NCBI GenBank assembly: GCA_003508835.1
Contig: PUFA01000092.1
Span: 682,001-746,000, forward strand
DNA length: 64,000 bases
Direction of reading: 5' to 3'
From: Eonycteris spelaea
Taxonomy: Eukaryota; Chordata; Mammalia; Chiroptera; Pteropodidae
A program made the translations under genes and the position numbers. Under the pieces are notes generated by a model. It saw only the letters and a program-made list of their open reading frames with translations. It did no database searches and was not told the DNA's origin. This document shows positions 22,776 to 34,534 of the stretch, in pieces (position 1 is the stretch's first letter; each line of letters opens with the position of its first letter).

Positions 22776-24229
22776 CCAAAGATTTTCTATGAATAAGAAG
22801 AAAAACTTAGGAAAATTTTGGGAGATAGAACTTAGATGAACCGAATCTGTATCAGGAAAAAAAACTGAAAAGAATTGAGAGCTTGTACGCTTTAGGAGAA
22901 ACCACCAGGTTAATATTCAAAGCTTCCTGCTTATACCAACAGGTAGTTGTATACACCTGGCATTCCCCATCCATATTCCACAGACTGGGTTTGAGACATT
23001 GTAAATGTTGTGGGTGTGCCAAACCAGACTTAAGAGAACTGTATCTCCATGGCATTGACAGGAGATACACATGATGCAGGCCCTCAGCATACCTGTGGAT
23101 CCAGAGTGGACATTCTTTCTCAGAACCACACAGGGTCCAAGCATGCTGCAAGGCCTGTACTCCCCTTGGCCTTGAGGAGTTGAAGGTCCAACTTAGCTCC
23201 TGCTCCGACATCTGGATTATACCCACTGCCTTGTCACTTTACATTTTAATATCAACTGAATCAAAACAAAAGGCTGTTTATCCTCCCCCTATTTTATGTC
23301 TAAGAAAAATGCTGTAAACATGTAATAGTTATATATAATACAATTTAAATTGTACACTTTTAAATGGTACATATTGTATTATAGTGTATATAGATCAGAC
23401 TGTTGGGTAGACTTGATATTATTTTTATCTCTTCAGCATTAGAAAATACAAAGATTAATATATTATAAAGTTTTCTTCTCTTTCCTTCCCTTCTTTCCAT
23501 TCTTCTTCAATTTTTTAAGAAAATTAAAGCTATTGAATTTTTGGCCATTACACATTCTCCAGTTTTATTTAGATTTGCCACACCATAACTTACATGAGTA
23601 GCATATAATATGTTGCTCTGAACATCAAGAAGTGCAGCTTCTGAATGTGGTTAATAAAGCAGTTGAAAGTCCTTTGCCAAGAGACATTCCACAGAGAAAC
23701 TGTCTGTTCCTTTTCCTTGAAAATGCCGCCCAAAGAACTCTGACTTTAATGCGTGCCAAAACTCATTGACGAGATCTGTCCATATGAGGATTTTTCAGAA
23801 CAAATGTAATCAACACGTGCAAGAGTGGCCCAGTGTAGAAATTGTTATAACAAAATAATGTAGGAAGAAATAAACTTTCTTAGCTCCTTTTTGAAATGCT
23901 TTTCAAAAAACTTAGAGGGGAGCTCGTTTTATCAGTACTATGATTCTATAAGAGAATATTCCAAATATTTAGCTTCTAATTTAATAATTTCCTGAAGTTT
24001 GAAAGATTACATGTTAATATAATATTATAGTAAGTAAGAATATGTATTTCCTAGTAATAACTAACATAGAATATAAGCTGTGTATTTAGTAATAACCCTG
24101 GTACCTCAGGCTCTTGCTCCCTTTTGCAGGTCACAAAGTTCATCAGTCTTGTGCATCCATTTCCTGAATTGACCCTAAATCTCCTTGTTTGAAAGTCTCT
24201 CTAGGATCTCTCTCCTACCAAGTTTGCTC
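22776..24229. other. Unassigned sequence, including a 124-codon minus-strand open frame
   Basis: The tract 22850-23230 is richer in G+C than its flanks and is open on the minus strand from 23226 to 22852 (124 codons, starting MGIIQMSEQELSWTF). I recognise no domain, no splice context and no homology, so I do not call a gene. From 23230 the DNA is AT-rich, with a small perfect palindrome ACAATTTAAATTGT at 23340-23353. Confidence 0.45.
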
Positions 24230-24530
24230 ACCTAAAGCTCAGATACTTCCTTGTGTTCCAAACAAGCCAAGCTGCTCAGCAATTTCATGCACTCCTTGGT
24301 CTCCAAGCTTTTCAGTACTCATGTCCTCCTTTTATTTGTGCCCTTCTCTCTCCTATCTCCACCTACCACAAACCTATTGACTCTCCAGGGACAACCAAAG
24401 TACTATCATTTAATGAAGCATTCTTTGCTCACTTTGATGGAAATGAGCTTTCTTTCGAGACTCCTAAAGTATTTGCTTTCATGCTCCTATCATATCACAT
24501 TTTACCCTGTTTTACTATAATTTATCCATT
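24230..24530 (+). mobile_element. LINE-2-like fragment
   Basis: CTTCCTTGTGTTCCAAACAA, GCCCTTCTCTCTCCTATCTC, CACCTACCACAAACCTATTG and a decayed ATTTAATGAAGCATTCTTTG follow the order of the L2 3'UTR ('catttcccaaacatgccatgc', 'cctctctccacctggcaaactcc', 'aaatgtcacctcctccatgaagccttcc'). Overlapping frames at 24189-24540 are shadows of this pyrimidine-rich strand. Confidence 0.55.
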
Positions 24531-26194
24531 CCTCATTTAAAGTCTAGTCTAAATTTAAGTTTTTTTGCAGTTCCTGTCTCAAAAAAATCTACTGGTCTAC
24601 CACAACTATTTTACTAATATGCGCGTGATAAAAATTTGTTGAATTCCATTGCCTGCCCATTGGTTGCAGGACACATTAAGACCAATAGGTCTGAAGCAAA
24701 GAGGATAATCTTGTATTAGAGTTTATTGTGTAACATGAAGAACTAGATGGAAGAGAAGCTGAAGGTGGAATATCCTTAAAGAAATTATTCTTCTACAGGT
24801 TTATGACTATGAACTAGATTATATTGGCTTGAGAGTCAGTTATTAAGGAGAAAATTTGAGATATTTCGTATGGACATATAGCATGATTAAAAATAGAGAG
24901 ACACAGGAGTTGGCATAATTTCTCCCATATTATATTCAAAAGAGGTGAGCAGGATGCAGACACTGAAAGCCGATTGCAGCGTCTAGGCAAGAAAGGTTTG
25001 TGCAGAGAGGCTACAGGCAATTTCTTGGCCATTCTGAATCATCGCATGACTATAATATAGCTGATCAAAAACATGTATCCTGGCTCCCAGGGCTTCCTCT
25101 CCAATGGATAGCACCTGTGTCTGTCTGTGGTGGGCTGTTCTAAGGTTGTTGGAACCCTCTTTCCTAGGTATTTGAGCAAGAAGTGTTTAAAAATTTACAT
25201 CCCCTCATGTGTGCTGGAATATAAGTTTCCTAGTTACATTGTGCTGTCTGGACAACTCTAAGGTTTAATTAACACCATCTTTGAATGGCCCCCATGGAAT
25301 TAACCCTCCATGGGACTTTGCTTATCATCTTTCCTTTCTGGTCCTGCTTCCTCACTTGCCTACCAATCCCCAGTTTTTCCTGGTATATTTCTAATCTATA
25401 AACTTCACATGAATCCTTTCTGGTATCTACTTCTGAAGTACTCAACCTCTTAGTTTAGAGACCAATATTCGAGAGCACTAAATTAATAAGAATCTACCTC
25501 GCAAGGCTTAGGAAATATAGCCGTCACCCCGGGATGCCTTGCCCTAACTTTGGTTTCATACCTTCCCATTCAGAATTTCTATAATGAAATAATAATAGGG
25601 TTTGGTCACATGATTATACAAATTCCTTGAGACAGACTACACTGCACATCCTTCTGTTCCCTGATAGTTGACCAGACCAACTGTGGCTGCCACTCTGAAA
25701 GTCTCCCCTTGTAAGCCACTCAGAAAGTAACATAGGACTTGTCCCTGCTGTACACTGCAAAATATATGTGTAGAAGAAATCCAGGGTTACATCCCGGTTT
25801 GGTCCAGGATGTATCCTTAAACTTTCAATGGACTGATCTGAGTTAAAACTTGCCTTCAATATATTAAAGATTACAATTCTTTTCAATGTAAGTGGTGCTT
25901 AAGTTCCAGTTCTAATTGTTTGAAAGCATTTTACCTGCAGAAGAAAAGTGTGAAAACAGCAGATATCTCAGAATTAGATAAGTTCTAAGTCACATCAAAT
26001 ATCTTTTGGCATGCATTCTTTGGGAAAAAAAAAAAAAAAAAAACAGTAGAACCACAGCAGGTTCACATAGCATCTTAACTAGGATATATTTTAAATAGAT
26101 TATGGAATTTAAAAAAAATTCAAAAAGACCAAAAAAGCAGGAAAAAATCATAGTTATCCTTAATGATATAAGTAATGATCCCTGTAAGACTTTT
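24531..26194. other. Unassigned sequence with a poly-A tract
   Basis: No repeat or exon was recognised. An A-run occupies about 26024-26043. It could be the tail of an unrecognised retroelement, but nothing upstream identifies one. The minus-strand frames at 24814-25032 and 25614-25886 have no known domain. Confidence 0.45.
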
Positions 26195-26660
26195 GTAAGT
26201 GCAAAACATTGGCAATGACCTACAGATTCTTGGCTTCCCCAAATAAAGACTGCATTTTCCAGCTTCATTTTTACAAGCTAGGTGTATGCACGAATAGGTT
26301 CTGGCCAATGGGATGTAAACAGAAATGGTGCATGTTATTTCTGGGAATATCCTTGAAGAAAAGGAGGTGGAGGCCTGCCCTTTTTTTTCCTCTTTCATCT
26401 TTCTGGCTTGCTGGATGTAATTTGATGCTTGGAGTAGTTATCTTGGACTATAATCCTGGGATTAAAGGTCACAAATAGCAAAAATATAACATAGAAAGAG
26501 ATAGGGCCCCTGATGCTGCGGTGTACCAGACAGCCTTGTCTGCCTTCCTCAGGACTTATTTGTGAAACAGAAAAAAATATTTTATCCTGTTTGAATCACT
26601 GTTATTTTTTCTTCTGTTAATCATACCCAAATGCAATTGTAACTGATACAAGTTACCGAA
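26195..26660 (+). mobile_element. ERVL/MaLR-type LTR (subfamily uncertain)
   Basis: The family signature is clear: GGTTCTGGCCAATGGGATGT, AAACAGAAATGGTGCATG, a pyrimidine-rich centre, TTGGACTATAATCCTGGGAT, and an end with TTTGAATCACTGTTATTTTT, AATGCAATTGTAACTGATAC. Mammalian LTRs with 'ctggccaatgagatgtaagcagaag' and 'aagccactgttattt...aactgatac' share this layout. Length near 460 bp fits a solo LTR. Frames at 26120-26478 fall inside it. Confidence 0.6.
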
Positions 26661-26664
26661 TTGT

Positions 26665-26780
26665 ACATTCCTGCACTGTCCTATACAACAGCCGCTAGCC
26701 ACATGTGGCTATTAAATTTTTTTTAAAAATTGTGCTCTAAACGGTGCAAGGTTTGGCCTGATTGAGTTGGAAAGGTCTGA
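26665..26780. mobile_element. hAT-type MITE fragment ('agccacatgtggctatt' family)
   Basis: CACTGTCCTATACAACAGCC, then GCTAGCCACATGTGGCTATT and an A/T-rich centre match the arm of a mammalian hAT-Charlie non-autonomous family whose ends read 'ctgtccaatatggtagccactagccacatgtggctatt'. The second arm is not recognisable. Subfamily and strand are undecided. Confidence 0.6.
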
Positions 26781-26934
26781 GGTAGTCTCATATCAGTTAA
26801 AATTAATAGCATAAATTGTTTCTAAATGTGAGGAGTGAATGTTTTGCATCACAGCATTTTAGACTTGGAGGAGACCCCAGCAATCTTCAGAAGGCTAAGC
26901 CAACAGCTTCGATTTACTTGTGAGGCCAGAGAGG

Positions 26935-27420
26935 AGTTTTAGTATAGTTCATGTCAATTTAGTTGATTGTCTGTTCTGTGACAGATGAGATTCTAGAAAT
27001 TGGACATAAAGAGATGAAACAAACTCTGTCTTTGCCCTTGATGTGAGACAGGCATATTAACAGATAAATTGAAAGCAAAATAGTTATGGTAAAAGCAGGC
27101 AGAGCTTGTTCTAGGAGGTACAGAATTGAAGCCTGGCTCTCTATTTGGGATGATAGGAGCTGGTGCTCAGGAAAGATCCCTTGGGAGAGCTGACACCCGA
27201 ATTAGATCTTGAAGTATTAACGGGAATCAAAGAAATGGCATAGGGTAGGACAGGTAGGAGGTATTGCCACATGAAGGCATGAAACAAAATCACGCATTTC
27301 AGAATCTATAAGCAACTCTTTGTGTCTGAAATATAAAATGCAAAGTGGGTGGTGGGTGTAAGTAGTAGCAAAGGCTATATGGCAGGCCTGGTCTGACATG
27401 CTGATGGGCCTGTTCACTGT
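26935..27420 (-). mobile_element. LINE-2 fragment (3' part)
   Basis: The plus strand reads as L2 reverse complement: ATTGTCTGTTCTGTGACAGA, TCTGTCTTTGCCCTTGATGT, GTTCTAGGAGGTACAGAATT, GAAAGATCCCTTGGGAGAGC, GAATTAGATCTTGAAGTATT and a decayed GGCCTGGTCTGACATGCTGA. The order fits 'lgcctcgtggagctt ... ggcttcctggaggaggtgacacctgagctgagtcttgaag'. Divergence is considerable. Confidence 0.6.
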
Positions 27421-27424
27421 GGTG

Positions 27425-28022
27425 ATAGGAAAACATTTGCTGCGGTTTAATTTTGAAGTTTCGTTTTCAGTATCTTACTTTGGGAGCAATAAATAAAATG
27501 TCCCCCATGCTAGGTTTTACTTCAGTGTAGGGAAGTGTCCTCTGAAGCAGTTTCTCTTTGCCCGGGGTCATAATCCTGTGAAAGGTGCCCCAGCATGAAG
27601 AGGAGGTTGACTTCAATATGACTCACAGTCCATGGACTGGTTCAGTTACTTTTTGGAGTCAGGGTGGGGCGGAGGACTGTATGGTGGGTCCTCTGCTTGG
27701 GCTTTTACTCTACAGTAGAGCCTATTGCAACAGTTCTGTGGGAAAGGCAACCTTCAGTATTACCCCAAGTCAGGGGACCTTCATGTCCTAAGGCCTGAAC
27801 AGATTTTTGTGACCAGACACCAGCTCTGTCAGTGCACATAGATAGATATGCGGACAGGCCAGCCCTGGAGATCTCTGTCAGGATTAGTCCTAAAACTGCT
27901 ACCTCACAAACCCCAAGCCATTCAACCGCCTCCTCATCCTGGCCTGGCATAAATAGTTTTTTCACCAGAGATAGCCAATAGCAGCTTGATCCATTCTGCC
28001 TCTGTGTTTTCTTTGTCCTGTG

Positions 28023-28024
<2 letters not shown>
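27425..28024. other. Unassigned, relatively GC-rich sequence
   Basis: This 600-bp stretch has noticeably more G+C than average but no family I can name. Short frames occur on both strands (27585-27791 plus; 27705-28079 minus, the latter partly made of the dinucleotide repeat). Confidence 0.45.

Positions 28025-28063
<39 letters not shown>
28025..28063. repeat. (GT)n microsatellite
   Basis: An uninterrupted GT run of about 19 units. It generates the histidine/threonine run in the overlapping minus-strand frame. Confidence 0.98.
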
Positions 28064-28065
<2 letters not shown>

Positions 28066-28439
28066 TTATTTATTATCAATGTTTAAAATTGAGAGATTTA
28101 ATATGAAAATATTAATTGTTGACTCTCTCTCAAAAAAATAAGACTATCTGGCATCATCGGGATCAATCCCCTCATGGCAGCTCTCAGAGCTGGAACTGGG
28201 TCGCAGCTACCCCTTCACCCCAGGCTTGTGCTGGTGCAGTCACCCTGACCCCACCTAAACTACTTCACTCACTTTTTATCCATTTGCATTGTCTATCTGT
28301 CTGGTCTCCAAAGGCATCTGAGATTGTGTTCCTACTTAATTTAAGGCTCCAAACCCAAAGTCTTATAAACCTGTCCCTTAAACAATCAGGACCACTTGAC
28401 CTATGTTTATTTTTCTAAAGAATGCCATTCCTATTATTT
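28064..28439. other. Unassigned sequence
   Basis: No repeat was recognised. A GC-richer core lies at 28150-28260. The 100-codon plus-strand frame at 28116-28418 has no domain I recognise. Confidence 0.45.
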
Positions 28440-28755
28440 TGAGATTTTGCCCTTTAAGGAAGGGTATTAATAGTGAGAGTCATATCACAAATACAAGTAT
28501 AACTTCAATATTAGAAATATATAAATTAATATAATTCACTCCCTTAATAAATGAAAAAGAAAAAAATAATTACCTCCACATTATGGAAAAATTTGATAAA
28601 ATTCAATATACATTTCCAATCACAAAAACGTTAATAAAACAGGAACTCATTAATACTTTATTAACTTGTTAAAGTCTATTTGACACACATGCTGGCATGG
28701 TACTTAATGGAATATACTAGAAGCATTCTCATTAAAGTGAAGAAGAAGGTATTGA
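28440..28755 (+). mobile_element. Old L1 ORF2 fragment (reverse-transcriptase part), left of LTR insertion
   Basis: The plus strand follows L1 ORF2: AATTCACTCCCTTAATAAAT, GATAAAATTCAATATACATT, AATAAAACAGGAACTCATTA and CATGGTACTTAATGGAATAT. These are decayed forms of the L1 'gacaaaattcaacatcc' and 'catacttaatggtgaaa' region upstream of the YADD box. The element resumes after the LTR, at 29176. Confidence 0.7.
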
Positions 28756-29175
28756 TGGTCTTGTGCTAATTGTATTTTATCCATTCTCTTCTCCTTATAT
28801 TTAGTAATAGAAAACCCCAGGGGATCACATGGTTGCTCACCTACTGTCTATATTTTCTAGCTTCATTGATAGGTATGATTGTGACCATGTGACCAAACTT
28901 TGTCCAATGAGTTATAAGCAGAAGCGATGTGTCCAATTTCAAGGTAACCTCCTTGAAGACACAGTTGTTTGTTCCGGACTTGTTTTTCTCTTCCCCTTAG
29001 TTGGTAAATGTTGGCAGATAGAACAGCCCTCTTTGGAAACAGATAGAAACTACATATTGAGAATAGCCCGGTCCTGGATCACTCATTTTGGGATTCTACA
29101 TAGAGAAGTAAACTTCTGTCTTATTTAGAACCCAGCATTTTGCATTTTTCTTTTATAACAGGTTAGTCTTTACCT
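28756..29175 (+). mobile_element. ERVL/MaLR-type LTR inserted into the L1
   Basis: The signature includes GATTGTGACCATGTGACCAA, TTTGTCCAATGAGTTATAAG, CAGAAGCGATGTGTCCAATT, GAGAAGTAAACTTCTGTCTT and TATTTAGAACCCAGCATTTT. This is the same general LTR type as 26195-26660 but clearly a different copy. The flanking L1 sequence is continuous on either side, which supports an insertion. The frame at 28829-29128 is inside it. Confidence 0.65.
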
Positions 29176-29500
29176 TTCCTAATATAGCCTCTATTATTTA
29201 ACATTGTTCAGGAGGTGCTGTTTAAAATAATCAGATAAAAAACTTGTATAAAATTATAAGTAGATAACACTATCTTATTTGCAAATTGTGCAACTATGTA
29301 CATCAAAAACCCAAGAGAATCCATTGAATGGTTAGTATAAATAAGACAATTTACTAAATTGCCTGGGTAAGAAATAATATAAAAATGTCAATAACCTTTC
29401 TATTTACAATTATCAACAAGTTCAAAATATAATAAAAGTTTCCACTTATGATTATAATAAAAATTCACCTAGAATAAAAGAAATATTATATGTGTATATG
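29176..29500 (+). mobile_element. Old L1 ORF2 fragment, right of LTR insertion
   Basis: The L1 ORF2 order resumes: CCTCTATTATTTAACATTGT, then ATTTGCAAATTGTGCAACTA, AAAAACCCAAGAGAATCCAT and CAATAACCTTTCTATTTACA. These are decayed forms of 'cttctattcaacattgtactgga', the FADD region and 'aatagcatttctatataccagc'. The catalytic YADD box sits near 29280-29300 but is no longer readable. Confidence 0.7.
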
Positions 29501-31178
29501 AGCATATGTACATTTATACAGTATAATCAATGAAATCTGATACCGATTCTAATAATGAAGATAAATCTAATAGTGATTACATATCTATCAAATCCATTTT
29601 TAAAACATTTAAAAACCTCATCTCAAAAAATAATATTCATAATTTCTTTTCTCTTTGGACACATGTTTTCATTCTACTTTTTCTAGAAACTTTTACCTGT
29701 ATGTATTATACTTGATAGTGTTTATTGATTATACTTATTGTATTTCTCTGCTACAGAATTATCCATATAAATTGAAATTTTTCTAAAAATATTTTCTATG
29801 AATGGTATTCTACTGTTAAATTTTTTTCTCAATTTGGTTGTCACTAAAATGATCATTTATATAAAATCGATATAAGCATTTATGAATTTCAATAAACCAT
29901 TAAATATATAAAGTTAAACAAAATTTTGGAAATGTACCTTTTAATGAGATAGATAAGCTTCTTTTTCAAATAGTTTCTATATCCATGGATGAAGGCTACT
30001 TATTGCTGGGATGACTCAACATTTATTATTAAATTCACTCCCATATTTCTTGTTTACAGTTTTGAGTGATAAGTCTTGCTAAAATAAGCAAATAGTATGT
30101 GATAATGGAAATTTTGTTAAAGTAATGTTATTCAATTCTTCAAATGCCTCCTGAACAGTATGCCAAAAATTTGTCAGATGACAACTTAGTTCCTCTTTCA
30201 CTTATGTCAAAAGCAAAGTATTGGAAACCCTTTGAATTTAAAAAGTCATTAGAATCATTATTTTGTCAAAACCTATATCAATATTTTGAATAGTCCCTTT
30301 GGCAACCTTAGGGATTTTTACACTTCAGGCAAGTACCCTAATAAAAATTCAAATAATTTAAGAATGAATCTTTCTTTTGAAAAAGTTGTGAGAGGAACTC
30401 ATTGTGAAAGGAATTCCCGTGAGTTTCAGACAAATGTGTAGGAAAGAGGTGGCACCAGAGATGGACTCCCTTAAACCACCTTCATGTTGTTATTCCTTAG
30501 AAAGACTTTAGGTACCCCATTACTACGTTTAACTCAGTTTGAAGACTCTTCCTTTAAGTCAAACAAGATTGTATATATGCCCTTTCATCCTGAACACCTG
30601 AAATTAGACAATGCATCATGGAAATTTCTAGAGAAGGCTTATTTTATATATTATTTTCAGGAAAGCACTAATTATTAATTTTCATTTTGCATTATATTTT
30701 TAGGTGCTTTTATTTGTTTATTTTTTTTTTGCCAGTTAGTAATTCTTCTGATTATCAACATTTTTTTTTTCAGAGTTGCCTTTACACCTTCTTATATAAT
30801 ACTACACAGAAGGCCAATAGATTAAGAAATACTCAACTATCTCCCAACAAGAGTGCATCCATGACAGGAATGCTTGCCATGAACAGGCCCCTTTATCAGG
30901 AAAGCAGCATGACCTTTCCTGTTTTTATGATGGTAGTCTCTCAGAAGCATCATGCTTCATTTTCAAAGCTGAAATTTCTAGATTCTTACTTTCAATATTG
31001 AAATTTGTTTTTTATACTTTTCAAACTTAAAAAAGATCATCTTTTTTTTTTTTTTTTTTTGTCCTTGTCATTCTGTTTTGTGTAATGTGGGACTGACAGA
31101 TCAGCTCAGGCTCTAATTGTAAGGGTAAAAATTATTCACATTTTAATGAAAACAGACCATCAAAGCATTGTTAGTATC

Positions 31179-31195
31179 GTGTGTGTGTGTGTGTA

Positions 31196-31227
<32 letters not shown>

Positions 31228-31240
31228 GGAGAGAGAGAGA
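31179..31240. repeat. Compound (GT)n(GA)n microsatellite
   Basis: A GT run with one interruption (about 31179-31213) passes directly into a GA run (about 31212-31240). Confidence 0.97.
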
Positions 31241-32280
31241 TGAAGAGATAGGTGACTTTCTTTTAACAATGCCAACATAACATTTTGCTGGTTGAACATT
31301 AAGTACTATATTTGTGGAAAGAAATTATGATACTAATGCCATTTGCTGGGAGTGACTTGGCAATAAAGTTGAGAGACAGCAAAATTCTAAGTAAAGCAAG
31401 AAATAAATATATTATTGTATGTCTATCATTTTGAAATACCCAGAAAATCAGGATGTAGTAAAGTAGTAAAGAAGTAGAATAAAGAAATGGAATTGTTACT
31501 TGCCTAATATAAGGAAAGAATAAGAGGAAAAACAATGTATTTACTCTTTTCTGAAGTGCTTATGCATTTGAGAATACTTAATCTATTTTCTTTCCAGTAG
31601 AGAGCAGTCAAAGCCCATGATGCTCTCATGAAATCTGTGCCTCAGAATTACAGGCACATGACTGTTAACACTGGATAATCTCATCCAGATCCTAGCTGAG
31701 TAAAGTTCTTCTAGAACACTGGCCCAGTGTTCTTTCCTATATAACACATTCTTTCTCATACATGTCATTCATATTAAGTAAACATTTATATATCAATTTA
31801 TATGGAAATTTATTTGGACACAAATGAAGACATATGCCAAGTTTGTGGTCAATTACCGTGCTTTAAAAATCTATAGGAACACAAACTATGGTGTTGGAAG
31901 TAGTTGTTAATATAGGAATAAACTCACTGCATGAGAGTAGGGTAAGCTTAGAATTCCTAGAAAGAATACCCTAAGTGGCACTAGACAGGCAAGCCTTGTA
32001 ATTACCAGCAGCTGATGTATGGCAATATTAGTAAAATACAAGGGTTTTTGACTGGGAAACAACCTAAGGAAAATTAAACTAAGAACCACCAAGAAAAGAT
32101 TAGGTAGCATAAAGGTATTCCTGTATGTTTGGGCTCACCGAACTCCATTTTTGTTACTTTTCTCTTGTTCTTTCATTATGCCAGAGGATATTAAAATATG
32201 GAAGGATGCTATCTAGTTACACAGCCAGAAAGTACATCTTACCATTTTTATCTTAGCTATCTGTGGTTTTGTTTGTTAGT

Positions 32281-32332
32281 AAAAAAAAAAAAAGAAAGAA
32301 AGAAAGAAAAGAAAAAAGAAAAAAAAAAAAAA
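32281..32332. repeat. A-rich / (GAAA)n tract
   Basis: Thirteen As, then four GAAA-type units, then further A-runs broken by G. It looks like a decayed poly-A tail that expanded, but the sequence to its left is not an element I recognise. Confidence 0.95.
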
Positions 32333-32463
32333 CCTTTGAATACTGATCATGTCTGCTTTTCTGATGCAATGTGTTCCCAGAAAGTAGTTCTTCAGGAAGG
32401 CTACCCAGAGTCAGCACTTTGAAATAAGAATGAGATGTATCAGGAAAGTGGCAAAATAAAGAG

Positions 32464-32520
32464 TGTATATATATATATGTTTTGTATATACATATGTATA
32501 TACACACACATATATATATG
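32464..32520. repeat. Mixed (TA)n/(CA)n low-complexity repeat
   Basis: Alternating purine-pyrimidine tract: GTATATATATATATGT, then TATACATATGTATATACACA, then a further TA run. Confidence 0.95.
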
Positions 32521-33249
32521 TTTTGGAGCACTGAAAAACAGGTTAATATTTTCTTTTTATAAAATTAATGTACACCAACTGTAGATTCACTGAGTATATT
32601 AAAATATTGTCTTCATTTATTCATCAATGACAGTATTGATTCATCATCAATAAGGCATAGAGTTTAAGGTGTTTTTCTTTCACTAGTAATGTTGTCACAA
32701 GACAGCTACATTCTTTGATTTGGCCATCCTTAAAACCAAAGTCATACACTCTAATTGGTAGACAAGAGTTAGATATATAATTTGTGGCCATGAAGCAAAC
32801 TGGAACTAACTATCCTACATGTGGTAAGCTTGAATGTCATCCTGATCAGCTCCACTCTTGCCAATTGAGCTAGTATCACAGGCACCATTGTTAAGGATGA
32901 TTTAATTACTCTGTTAACAACCTCTTGTACTTTCTTTTAAAATAAATGCATTTATTAAGGTTTAAAGTTTTGTCTCTGAAGTAATAACAATGAGTTTATG
33001 TCAGGCTGTCAAGCTTTTCTTAAAATATCAAGATTCCTTGACAAATGAAATAAGAACTATTTTTTAGTAAGTTTGTAGATATCTTTTAGGGAATTTACTA
33101 ATTTTTCATTTTCTGGGTCAGTATGAATTAAAAACAATTACTTTTAAAAATTAAAATGTAGTCATACTCTAGGTTAAGAACTGTGGAAGTTTTATTTTAG
33201 AAAGAATACAGAGATGTCATCATGTCTCTTCATTCTTACACTTGACTGA

Positions 33250-33335
33250 GACAATGTAATGTAGCAATGAGAACTTGAAATTTCGAGTTCAGAGATCTGG
33301 TTTTTATCCTAATCCAGTAATCAAAGACCTTTATG
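33250..33335 (+). mobile_element. Possible MIR fragment
   Basis: AATGTAATGTAGCAATGAGA, then TTCGAGTTCAGAGATCTGGT and TTTTATCCTAATCCAG resemble the MIR head ('tagtggttaagagcacggactttggagtcagacagacctgggttcgaatcc'). Decay is heavy. Confidence 0.4.
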
Positions 33336-34534
33336 CTGTCAACACACCAGGCTTTCCACTGAACAAGTAAGAAACCATGGTTAGTATGTATAGAAATAGG
33401 GTAAACTGGGTCCTAAGTATCAGTGGCAATAATGGGTGGCTTTAGTCATTGTTAGCTCCCCATCACCCCCATAATTGCCATTAACTCTCAACTTACTCTT
33501 TTATTTGTATAATTAATATTTTTCCCTGACTTTGTTTAAAATGCTATACATATGAAGCCTCAAAGCAAGCCCTGTAGCCCCTCCTTCCTCTCATATAACT
33601 CCCCTAAGCCATTTATATGGACAAATAATAATGAAATAATAAAAGTGATGAGAGTGTTCAATAGGCAAAGCTATATTCCATACCTCAGTAGGGATTTGGA
33701 GTAGAGCTTTGGGGCAATCAGCCCATCTCAGGAGAGTATGAGTGTATAGTCTTGATGTGAAATGATATGGGTCTAGGCCAGGTGCAAACTCTAAGACAGA
33801 GATAAGAATGAGAACCAGGAGACATTTCAAGGAGGCAGATTGTTTGGGATTTTGGTACATATGAAAACATGTGGCACAGTGAGAGGAAAACATAAACGAT
33901 GATTGCATATTTTCTGGTCTATACAGAGAAGTATTTTGTGAAGGAGAAAGGTGAATTTAAGCTGTAGACATGCTGAGGCCTGAGTGGCCCTGTGGTATCT
34001 TAGATAGGATGTTCTTTAAATATCTTCAGACATGGGTTGTCAAAGATAACAACTGGAGATACAGATTTAAGTGTAGATGAAAGATAACATTGCTCATTTT
34101 TATCTTTTCTCTTCTTATCATGCTTATAGTTCTCTTCGTTCTTTGACAAAAATGGGGGTTGGGATTTTTACCATTACGTAGTTCAAACTATTGGAATGTT
34201 TCAACAATTAACAATGTTTCCCATAACTTTGGCTTCCTCCACCTGAACATGCATTTTTGCCTACATATGATTCAAGCAGGCTGTGCTATTCTTTCTCTAC
34301 TCAGAAGTTTATTTAAAGCTCCATGGCAAGTCTGGCTGGCATTGAAAATTTGACAGGAATAAAATCCAAAAATACTAAACAAATCCCTTTTACACATTGT
34401 ATATGCAAAGCAACCAGATAAACAAAAGGAGGTTTAAGATTTTCCAACAGCAGTTTATGCTGCCACCTAGATATGATCATTTTTAATCTCTTCTGGGAGT
34501 CTATATTTTACATTTAAATGATACGAATAATTTG
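33336..34534. other. Unassigned sequence
   Basis: No repeat or exon was recognised. The 105-codon minus-strand frame at 33591-33908 lacks any domain I can identify. Confidence 0.5.

Larger units (their letters stand above)
29501..33249. other. Unassigned AT-rich sequence with microsatellites
   Basis: About 3.7 kb with no exon and no confident interspersed repeat. It contains a T-run near 31041-31060 and three simple repeats (listed separately). The plus-strand frames at 29530-29715, 30484-30678 and 30687-31001 and the minus-strand frames at 31299-32110 show no domain. Confidence 0.5.

Noticed and set aside
28025..28063. Tandem repeats as CRISPR-like arrays
   Set aside because: All tandem arrays here are simple mono-, di- or trinucleotide repeats without unique spacers.
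27705..28079. 124-codon minus-strand frame with a His/Thr run
   Set aside because: Its start is translated GT microsatellite; no domain in the rest.
26195..29175. A single provirus bounded by the two LTRs
   Set aside because: The interval contains L2, hAT and L1 sequence rather than retroviral internal sequence, and one LTR interrupts an L1.
32281..32332. A-rich tract as the tail of a processed pseudogene
   Set aside because: No gene-like or retroelement body could be recognised on either side.
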